From Hippasteria phrygiana (Eukaryota; Echinodermata; Asteroidea; Valvatida; Goniasteridae): a stretch of 64,000 nt of DNA. Where the stretch lies: assembly GCA_037893225.1 (NCBI GenBank), contig JAZGUH010000401.1, forward strand, positions 992,001 through 1,056,000. Direction: 5' to 3'. Below are positions 23,501 to 35,500 of this stretch, in pieces. Made by a program: the position numbers and the translations under genes. The notes beneath the pieces are model-generated. The model was not told where the DNA came from. It worked only from the letters and a program-made list of their open reading frames with translations, and ran no database searches. Position 1 is the first letter of the stretch; each line of letters opens with the position of its first letter.

Positions 23501-26500
23501 GCTACTGGAAGGTAACGCGTTTCAATTTATCTTACGTCACGGTCATAGATCTGGAAGCTCCAAATGTTACCTGTCCAAGCACCGTCCTTTCTATGAGTAC
23601 AGACACGGGCTTAGCAAATGCTGCTGTGATGTGGTCACCGATGCCATCAGCTACCGATAATGCAGATGAAGTTGATGCCAGTGACATACAATGCATTGAC
23701 GATGCAGGCAGTGTTGTGGAGTCTGGTGGGACGTATGATATAGGCACAACCCAAATCAACTGCAGTGCAACTGATGCTGCCATGAATACAGGATCATGCC
23801 AATTCACACTTGAAGTCATTGGTTAGTATTCAATCTGGGTACCTTTATCATAATGTCTACGCGCCCAATCCATATTATAGTGTTTTCATAGCTTTAGTAG
23901 CATGTGGTTGATCGGCATGAAATTCGTGACCTTCCCCAGCCCAAATCAGGAACCATGCTTTTGGAGCATCATTTTTAAGAATAAAAATTCAAATTGTATA
24001 GCATAATGCCACTGTTTAGCGAGAGAGTGGGGTAAGTTGAGCCATCGAGTAAGTTGAGCTACACCCTGGATCTGCGTTTGGAATTGAGACAGCAGTGAGA
24101 TACTGCCCTGTGTTGGTAACCTCTTTCATTAATTCCCTGATTAAAAACTTAGTAAAAGTTTTGTTGACAGAAGCTATTATTTTCTAGTATTTAATTAAGG
24201 GAAAAGATGCTTAAAAATATATTTTAAGTTTTCACAAAGATACAATTTGATGTCTTTGGGTAAAATCTGCATGGGGCAACACATCCGTTTGATCAGTTAT
24301 GAGACAAATTCATTAATTAATGAATAACTCTGTAAATTATTCCTCAATTGCCGATACATTGTTCAAAATCGAGAATTGAACTTTTACAAAGTGTCAAAAT
24401 TTGATCAACATGTGACACAAATGCAGGCAAAATCTTGATTTTACAAAACTTCTTCGGGATGTGCGTTGTTTGTGTTTCTGGTATTAATAACATGACCAAT
24501 GTTAACGATCTGCCTTTCATTAATAGCATTAATGTAATGCTGCAGATGGCGTGTGTCACCACACACGTTGCTTTCGGACTTGACATGCACTTTCACTTTC
24601 AAATTAATCTGAATGTGGTGATCTCGGGATTCGTACAACTTAGACTGTCTAATAAATGACCACTTTTAACTCTTTTGAAGTTATTTACAATTTATTTACA
24701 TTTGTCAGATCAAGAAAAAATAAATTAAATTGATATTCTGAACTTGCTCTAACTTTTGGTTTGATTACAAGATATCTTCACAAAGTATTTTTGAGAAGAT
24801 ATATAAATTAAATTACTCTTGGCAATGATGGCTACTAAATTGTTACTTAACTATTGGATTGATTATGGTACACAAGTTCAGTTTGTTACGAATATGAAGC
24901 CCTTTTAGCGGGGATTGATGAGTTCGATCCTCCCTGAACGCCAGGTAGTCCTCAGAGTCCAGCAAGCGACCCCAGGCACGCACTCTTATTGGTAGTGGTT
25001 TGGCTTCCCTCACTGTGCCTCACTGGCTCTGCTACAGCTCAGATTTCTGGCTAGTCAAACGGGTACAGGGTGGCCATTTGAACAAAATGCAATTACACAA
25101 ATCCAATACAAACAGTCGACTCACAGATCATCCTAAAACTGATTTTGGGCAACACATGACCTCAGGATTCTTTTACCAATAATACAATCAATTTTAAACA
25201 TTAATTTTTTCTGTGTAATACCCCAATCTTTAGTAACTGTGATCATGCAACGATCATACAACTGCAAATCTTGTTTCGTAAGAATCATAGGTTGATAATC
25301 TTACACTTTAATCATAATTGTATGCATAAGTTCCTTTTTTTAATATCTAATAATATGATTATTAAACCTACGATTATTTGACTTTGGTCCTTGACTGAAA
25401 TGGCTACAGGATGGGTGCTGCTATACCGGACTTCAGGGCTGTTGGATTTCGGCACTGGCAACTTTGCCGAACTGGCACAAAACCGGCAATCGGTTACTGA
25501 ATTTTACCGATGTGATTCTATCAGCTTGCCCTGGATCATCGGTCTGCACCTCAACCTTGTTCACACTGTGACTGTCCTGGTTTTCAGTCAATTCTGAACT
25601 CTCTCTCACTCTTTAAAAAAAAATCGACTCTCTACGACTGTTTCAGCGTCAATAACCATGGCCTGCGTCAACAATTTAAATGTTCCATAAGTTGACCCAA
25701 TTGCACAATACCGCACAACGACATGCTTAAACGTGTGATTCCACTTATCTACTTATCCACTACCATGAAAACGCGACAATGCGCATGTAATTGTCTTGAG
25801 AGCTGATTGGTCGAAAGTTTGTATACGTCATACAGCCCGAGATGAGTTGACGCGCAGAAATAGAAGTACCAAAAAATATATATATAACCGGATCGTGACA
25901 GCGTGTTTCAATTTATCATCACGTTCATAGATCTGGAAGCTCCCAACGTCACCTGTCCAAGCACTGTCATTTCCATGAGTACAGACAACGGCATAGCTAA
26001 TGCTGCTGTGATATGGTCACCGGTGCCATCAGCTACCGATAATGTGAATGAAGTTGAATCGACTGACATACAATGCGTTGACGATGCAGGCAGTGTCGTG
26101 CAGTCTGGTGGGAATTATGACATAGGCACAACCACAGTGAACTGCAGTGCAACTGATGCTGCCATGAACACAGGATTGTGCCAATTCACCATTGAAGTTA
26201 TTGGTCAGTATTAAGACTTGATATCAAGACCTTAATATTTCCTGAACTTTGTTCTAGGAAGGATAGAATCGTACACATTTGCCGACGGCTATTACCATAG
26301 TTCGAAATTACAGCGCCACATGAAAACCAACCTGTCGCGACATCTTTCGGTAAAGACGTTGACATTCTGCATGAGTGCAGGGTATTCATACATCCAAAAG
26401 CTCACGCAAGTACAGTAGGCGTTCGTCCGTTTAATTTGTCGAGCAGACAGCTGATTGAGCCCGACAGCCTTTGATATAAACAGCTCAATGGACCCTAAGA

Positions 26501-29500
26501 AGAGCCCATTTTAGCGCCTTCTCTGGTTTTTGTTGTCCGTTGCCCATTGCAGAATAATAACAATATTCACGAAGGCGTCAATACATCAGAGAAATATTTC
26601 ACAATATGAAACTTCACTATTAAACCTATGTTTGATAAAAGGAAAAAGTCCTATTTTTACATCACGTAGACGACGACGTAACGGCGACGCCCGCGCTAAT
26701 GCATGGAAATACTGTTTTCAATCGGTTAACTACAATTCTCCACAAAATACTGAACGATTTAGACCTAGACCTGAAATGTAGCTTTGATACATAACTTGAT
26801 ATATTACCTGTTGATACAGTTGATATAATTACTTTATTTGACTGGACTCCGAAACTCCCGTATAGATGAATGTAAGTTATGATGGGTTATATATGGGTAC
26901 TCATAATTATGTTGGGCGCAATCGGTCGATGTGCGCGATCGGTCGATCGTGCTGCGCTATGGGCCGATCGCGCTGCCACCAGTCGAACACATTTTCTTTC
27001 TAAATCACGGCTCTGGAGGATTTTTTTAAAGGTAAGTAAAGTTCAAGATATCTGTCAGAATCGACTGATAGCGCAGCACGATCGACCGATCGCGCCCAAC
27101 ATATACAGTCAGTTGGCTACAGTAGATCCCATGTGTATTTTAATATTGTACTGATGTCTACAAATCAAATGCCATATCTACTATCCTTCTAAATAGCCGA
27201 TATTTACTGATCAAAAACCATTGATCGCTTCTCTGGACGGATCCCCTCTATGTCGGGGATTCAAAATGTCGTCTGCAGTTCGAACTTTTAGTTTATTGAA
27301 GGGACACAGTATCTTGGGTTGTTTACAACTGATCCACACAAGTTACTTTGTAATACGCTAAACATTCAGTTTACATTGAAGGGACACAGTGTTCTGCTTG
27401 CGTCACGAAATGCAAAGAAGGTTGCTCATAAGATAGATGTGCGGTTAATAATATTTAGGTTAATATTTAAAATGGGCAATGATGTACACCAGCAGGCCTT
27501 CAAAGATTTAATATTATATTAATAACATGGCCGACTTTGTTCAGCGATATGATGAGTTCCCGTCTGACGTTTATTTAGTTCACATTAACTGTTATGCTAC
27601 TGGAAGGTAATGCGTTTCAATGTATATTACGTCACGGTCATAGATCTGGAAGCTCCCAACGTCGCCTGTCCAAGCACCGTCCTTTCCATGAGTACAGACA
27701 AGGGCATGGCGAATGCTGCTGTGATATGGTCACCGATGCCATCAGCTACCGATAATGTGAATGAAGTTGAATCGACTGGCATACAATGTGTTGACGATGC
27801 AGGCAGTGTTGTGGAGTCTGGTGGGAATTATGACATAGGCACAACCACAGTAACGTGTAGTGCAACTGATGCTTCCATGAATACAGGATCGTGCAACTTT
27901 ACTATTACAGTTGTTGGTTAGTATTCATTATATAACACCTAAGTAGATCCTTGTCATTTGATTGAAGGATTGTAGGTCACGCGACATTCATTAATCAAAC
28001 CATTGCACGGCTTACGTCATGATCGTGCATTTGTTGTTCCATTCACCGTGCATAAATTCGTTCCATCCCTTTTGATCTATTGCACGCTCGGCCGGATATG
28101 TATGCAATAACTATGCATGCGTTAGTAGTACAAAACGCACGCACTCCTTTAACAAGGCACAACCATTCGATCATAATGGCGGACGTTCCAAATTGTTAAT
28201 GGTTTAACTTGAACCTTTATTGTTAACTTTGAACAAACTTAAGAAAAAAAATAGTGGATGACACAATACAATTTTTGTAAATTTTGTTTATTCTGATAGT
28301 TTTATCCTCCAATCAAATGACAAATATCTACTTGGATGTTATATAAAACAAATAATGAATGTTTTGCATTCCTGCAATGGTTCGCCTCGTTGAATGGAAC
28401 ATTCCATCTTTCAACGAATGAAAATATTCTCACCATTGCACTCGTAAACATTCATTATTTGTATACTATTGAAGTCGTTGATTAATAGTGGAATGAGAGT
28501 TTTGGTCAAATTCAGTTTAGGGACATCAGTGACGTATGCAGGTTTATAGGGTTGGGCGGGAGGCACATTTTGTTGAAAAGGTAACCCGGGGACAAGTTCC
28601 AGTTGTGAAGCAGCGGCACTTCAGATTTCTAAAACAAAATGTCGCCAGGGGGACAAGTTCCCCCTCCCCATGGACACGCCATCCAAAGATATGCCTCATT
28701 TTGAACTACTGTATTACTTTCTGCTCGTATTGAAACATCAATAGGACGAATTGCTCTATTTCATGTCGCTTTGCCTCTTTATACGGCTTTCAAAATTTCA
28801 AAGGCAATTATTTTGTTGGCAGTTTCAAGTAATTTAACAAAGACCTTATAGCTTTTTTGTAAAAGATAAATGGAGATTTCATTCAACAAGGAAACTAATT
28901 ATACGGCCACAACCACAGAATAATAAAAACCTATTTCGTGTATTCCTTATGCTGCAAAAAGTATCTTGAGTGCGAGATATTTTAATTGAATACTTAAAAT
29001 TAAGGCATTTACGTAGTTCCTGATTTTCTTATACCTTGCACTTGTTCGTACATCTACGTAATAAGTGCTTTAACTTTATTCATTTTACGTACGTAGATAA
29101 GAAAGCTCCCGACGTCACCTGCCCAAGCAGTGTTCTATCCATGGGTACTGGCAAAGGCATGGCGAATACTGCTGTGATATTCTCACCGATGCCATCAGCT
29201 ACCGATAATGTGGATACCCTTGATTCAACTGACATACAATGCGTTGACGATGCAGGCAGTGTTGTGGAGTCTGGTGGGGCGTATGACCTGGGCACAACTA
29301 CAGTAACGTGCAGTGCAACTGATACTGCCATGAATACAGGGTCATGCCAATTCACCATTGAAGTTGTTGGTAAGTATTGGTCTGGGATCTTACATAAAAT
29401 TAGCATACATACCTTATTTTGAGGTACAGCAATTGCTCTTTCTTCATAAACAAAAGAACATCACACACTTTAACGTTAAAGGTGTTGTTGCATAAAATGA

Positions 29501-32500
29501 TATATCACAATATTGCTTTATGAGAAATGAGTATTGATTATTTTTATGTTAAAGATATACTTACCTTGGTCTTTTCGAGTTTCGACCCAATCTGTTTTTT
29601 AATTGCTGTTACCATATTAGGAGCGATCAGGTTCATACCTTTAACGTAATAGCCATTAGTTTTGGATGGGTATTCATTGCAGTGTGTATCACAACTAATA
29701 TCAACACAGACGATACCTTTCGCTTACATAACGAATCGAGTAGCTCTATGATAAATCAAAATGGTGAAGCAATTTAGGCTTCACTCAGAGGCAATAATAC
29801 GGAAGCCGGATAGTGCCACTGAAAAGGGATGAATATATGTTTTTGCAAACGCGCGAGAATATTTCTTGTACCGTTTATCTGGCGGCCGCCACTTAATTAT
29901 TTGGCGTCCGCCACTGGCGGTCACAACAGAAAATCAGGCGCACGCAGCCCCATACAAAAATAGTCTCCCCCTAGTCCCCCCCCATGAAAATTTCGAGAAA
30001 ATAATAGTATTATTTAGAAAAAAATGTTGTAAGCGCCCCTCCATTGTTAACATCCACCCCCCCCCCCCCCTTCCCCCAATTCAATCTCCACCCTATGGAG
30101 AGAGCCCTGGTTACGGCGCTAGGTCGGGGAATATACCAGGGGAAGGGGCCTTTGGATCATCCCCCCTTTCTAGATTTGTGTGGTTAGAAACAAAAAAATG
30201 CCGATTTCGAACAGTCAAAATGTATCAGAAACGGAGAACAAACAACACAAAAGCTTTAAATTCACCGTTGTGTTGTCAGGCTTAGGGACATTATAGCGTG
30301 CAAGTTTGCATTAGATGAACACAGCCTGCAGAGAGTGAACAGATAAAAATCGCAACATTCTGCTCGATGCATTTCAAAATTCAGCTTGACAAAAATATGC
30401 CAACTTGGGTAGGCTTAATCTAACTAAACACATACTCGCATCCAGATGTAGACTTAATACGTTATAAAAAAAAGTAGAAAAGTTTCCTAAAAAGATTTTC
30501 TAACATTTGCCGTGTTTATTCTAAACAAATCTGCCTGATCTAGCAGAAAATCTGGTAAAGTGGTCACTCTGGATGTATACATTTATCATCATGTACACTT
30601 TGTGTCATGAATAGCACCCCTTGTGTCATATTGACTCAAGTAACGCCCCCTCCCCCCCCCCCCCCCCCCCTCGATTTTCGAATTTCTTTGACTGGCCGGA
30701 ATTTGGGTCATCCCCCACTCCCACTCGCCGAAACGGGTTTACACGGTTAACTAAAAATCCTACTTTTTTGACTAGACGTAACGCTACAGATTTCGGGGGT
30801 TAGGAGGAACTGCAAACGGCATGCAACGAGAACATTCCACAGATCGTTCTATTTCCAACGGAGGGGTGCGGCGTTATGTTTAGTCAAAAAAGTAGGATAG
30901 TTTACTGTTTGTTATCCGTTTCTTATACATTTTGACTGTTGGAAAGTTACAAGATAACCTCGCATTTGTTTGGTTTCTCACCACATAAATCTGGGAAGGG
31001 GGATGATCCAACGGCCCATTCCCCTGGTATATTCCCCACCCCGGGATTTACGCCCATGGTTGTCCACTTTAGGGGCGTCGAAATAGCGCGGTAGTCACAG
31101 TAAAATCCAAACTTCTGGTAGCAGAAAACAGGTATCGCGTCTTGTAAAAACCTTAATAAAATCTGCAAGCAGAAAATGAGAACACTGGGTTGTCCACTTT
31201 TGGGGCTCCATGAAAGTCGTCAAAGTTAATCCCAAATTTCTGCTAGCAGAAAATTGACATTTTTGAAAACGGTTTGCGCGACTTAAAAAGTCAGAAAGTC
31301 TGTTTGCAGAAAATGTAGCTGTTGCCAGACAAGTAGCAGCTGTCGGATGTTATGTTGCCTCCGCCAGATAATTTAAGTGGCAGCCGCAAGATAATTAAGT
31401 GGCGGGCGCCAGAATACGGTACAAAAAAATACTCTCGCACGTTTGCCAAACAAATATTCATCCCTTTTCAGTGGCACTATCCGGCTTCTGTACAATAATC
31501 CTAAATAATTGTATCCACAGCTTTTGAGTTTACCGTTAAAAGGCTTCACTTGTTTGATACTCAACACCCAACATTAGGAAGAACATTCTATATTAAACAG
31601 GCATAATTTTTCAGGGGTACCACTGTTGTTTGTGATTTGCTGCATAAAGCAGTTTTCACAAGGCTGTTGAATGGAAATGTTGTTGAATAACTGAATAAAC
31701 ATAAAGTCAAAAAGTGAGTGGATAACTCGTCAATTTTTCGACGTCAAATTGTGACCCGTGAATTTGTAAGTCACCCATAAAAAGGTGCTTAAAATCAGAG
31801 CCACCTAGAAAGAATAACGGTACCCTAAAAAACAGTGAATCGAGTTAAAAATGTAGGGGCGGATCCAGGAATGTTTGCAGGGGGGGGTTGAAATTTGCTC
31901 AGAAAAGTGACTCCCACAATGTTCCGCCTGCGAACAAAATTTACAAGGGGGGGGGGGGGGGGGGGGGGGCTGATACACTTTCTCACTGTTGGTGGCGCCA
32001 TTTAACCTCTTTGTCACCTATAGGCAAAATAGGACCTGTATTTGCAAGGCGTAGGCCCCTACAAGCAAAAGCAAAAACAATTAATTGACAACGAGCAGGG
32101 GGATGGGGTTTCGACCCCCCCACCCCCCCCCCCCCCCCCCCCCTGGATCCGCGCCTGAAATGGTTGGAGGTTTTTAATCTCTAGGTGCCCATGAACGTGT
32201 ATGCTGTAGGCTACTTCCCCTTCAAGTATTTACAAAGCTATTTTACGAATATTATTTTCTCCTGACACAATACTAAAGATTTTCAGAATTGTACGAAAGA
32301 TTACGGTAATTAACATACTGTTCCTTTTCTGTGTTTTGTGGTTCCCTAAAAAATAAGACTCATTATATTGAGCAGTTTGATATTTCTTCCCAGACATCGT
32401 TTCAGTTCAAATGTATTGGTATTCTGGAAATGACTATAACAATTCTTCATACTCAATTTACGTACATAGATACAAAAGCTCCCAATGTAACTTGTCCAAG

Positions 32501-35500
32501 CACTGTCTCATCCGTGAGTACAGACAAGGGCATGGCGAATGCTGTTGTGATATGGTCACCGATGCCATCAGCTACCGATAATGCAGATGAAGTTGACTCA
32601 ACTGGCATACAATGCGTTGACGATAGAGGCAGTGTCATGGAGTCTGGTGGGAGGTACGGCTTAGGCACGACCACAGTAACGTGCAGTGCAACTGATGCTG
32701 CTATGAATACAGGATCATGCCAGTTCACCATTGAAGTCGTTGGTACGTATCGGGCTTTCACAAGCATATTTTGTTGCACAAACAAGCATATAAGCTAGTA
32801 TTGCACGGCTGCACTCGTGTACATGTATTGTATTACTACTGAGGCCACAAGGATAAAGAAATAACAATAAAATCATTGTTGTCCTTTGAGGGAGTTCTTT
32901 TGTTGATCACGGTCTTTGGAGGTACTAACGTGTACTTTGGAGAAGTTGAAGTAAATGGACAATAGAGAAGATAAAGCATTGTCCTCATTAGTATAGTAAA
33001 ACTGTGCCCATGTGCTTGTGTAAAATAATGTTAAAGCTGAATTGTACGTGCACTGCCTGTACATTTCAATTCAATGTTTTCCTTCTACAAACAAATAATT
33101 TTAAACGAAAAAATAAACGCTTCCTACACTCTGCAATCTACTTGGTCTATTTGGAGCAAATCGCCCATCACAAGCCCTAGGGCCACTAGGCCACTAGGCC
33201 ACGGCACTTCCAAAACTTCCACTTTTGCAAAAATTGAAACTTATTAACTGTGTTACTTATCTTCAACAGTTATTGTTCAGGTTGCCACGCCCAAATAGCA
33301 CGGACACGGTATCTTTAAGGTCGGGGTGTACTTGACGCGAATTCGGGAGCGTAGCGAATTTGTTAGGGTAACGTCGTCGAACGTCACAATGAAACATTTG
33401 CTGAGATCAAGAAATTCGCTTCGCTTTCGAGTCAAGTATGAACCAGCCTTAAGGCAATATACAGGGGGAATAAAAAAAAACCAAACCGAGATATTATTGT
33501 TAATTATAACTAAAGGAGGGCACGTATAAGGCATATTTCCTATGATAGATCCGGATCTTCTCTTTCAAATGACACCTTGATCTTGTCTTAATGTTGTCGG
33601 TTGACTGAGGAGTGAGGGCTTTGCGGACATAGTGGCTTAAAATATGGTTGGTCCTTAGTTATTTTTAGGGAAACTTGAATTGAGAAGCCTCTTTTCAGAA
33701 GATCAGTGACCTGATTGTACCCCAGTTGGAGCAACATTTCAAAAGATAACAACAAGGCATTTTTCGTCGTTTCGGCCCAAGATGGGGCACGGGTCCAAGA
33801 TGGGGCACCGGCCCATCGAAGAATCATGATACGAGAGTGGTTACAGGAACAGTTTGGACAAAGAATCATTGCTCTGCATCACGACACGGAATGGCACCCA
33901 AGATCCCCAGATCTCACCCCGTGTATTTTGTTTCTGTGGGGATATCTGAAAGACAGGGTCTTCGTCACGCCACCACATGATATCAATGCGTTGAGGAAGC
34001 GAATTGTCAGGGAGGTTGACGATCTGAGTGGACAACCTGGTGTGATTCGTTCTGCAGTGAGAGATATGGAGTAAGAGATATGCGACGCCAGATTTTTGTA
34101 ATATATTAAAGATAAAATGGGGAACATGTTGTGGGACGTGTTAATAACGAACACAAAATCAAGTTTTCTTTTTCACTTTGAAAATGTATTCAAATTTAGC
34201 TAGCCAGTTTCCCTTGTGGATTGTTTGACAAAATAAACAATTCAGTTCGTGAGAAAATTTTTCTTTTGTTTTGTTCAACCTGGCTATTAAGGGTTTATCG
34301 ATCAGCAATCATTGCGTCACAAAATGACTCCACTTAAAACAAAAAAATGAAAAGTGGTGCAAGGTCCCCCCTTGAGCCTTTCATAAAATTGTTCACTGCT
34401 CAGTCAACCGAAAACATTAAGACATGATCAAGGTGTCATTTGAAAGAGGAGATCCGGGTCTATCATAGGAAATATTCCTTATTTTAATACGTGCCCTCCG
34501 TTAGTTATAATGAACATTAATATCTTGGTTTCGTCTTTTTATCCACCCTGTACAGTGCGTATCAAAAAAAGGTAATCCGAATTCAAGCGGTCAATATGCC
34601 AGGGTTATTTTTCCAAGTTTAGGTAATCAGTGCAAGTCAGTTTGAAACGGACGCGTTACTTGTTGACTGCCGAGTTGATTATGTAAGAGTTTTAAGCTGG
34701 TCTGATAATTATTGGTTACGTCATTTTTTAAAATGCAAATCGCCATCAGAAGCCCTATATATAGGGCACTCGAGGTGTGGGCTACTTAAGAATATGTGGA
34801 AGAACCAGCCCCTCATACTGAAACAAGATAATATAATCTCTTCACATCTTGAATAGGGTCGGGATGGGTAACTAGTCCACTGCAAGGCATTATTAATGCC
34901 TCTACCCATATTAAGCATAGAAGTGCCAAAGCCCAGGACTGGGCTCGAACCCACAACCTGCGTCATTCTTCCTTTAAGATGCGTATTTAAGATGGGTCTA
35001 CAGTTTATGGGTTAAGAATAATTAAAAAGATGGTTCAACTTACGACCGAACAGCGGACTTTCGTGGTTACAACATTTCAACAAACTCGGAGTTTGCAGCG
35101 AATTCGTGATGCTTTTAGGGAACGTTTCCCAGATTGAGAGCCTCCAGCAGCCAAAAGTATCTGGGCGATTGTTAGAAAATACCAGAGCATGGCACTAGCC
35201 TCAACCGCAACAAGGGTAATTCTGCCAGGAGGCGCACTGGGCGATCGGAAGTGAACATTGTAACAGTAAGGTAGCATTTTAGGGATACCAGCACCGATTA
35301 CCCAAACTTGGAAAAATGCGATTTGAACTTGTTATTTTTCAATAAAAATGTACTCGGTCATGACTTGTGTGTTTGCAATGATGCAAGAAAGGTATCAATG
35401 GAAAGCTGAGGAGCTCCTCCTGATTGGTAAACTACATGTAGATTGTCAAACTAAATAATATTGGCATATTGACCTCTTGAATTCGGATTACCATTTTTGA

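Noticed and set aside
29080..29406. Minus-strand open frames opposite HYR exons (here and at 1829, 23532, 32453)
   Set aside because: They are antisense shadows of the conserved HYR exons; their similarity to each other reflects the plus-strand gene.
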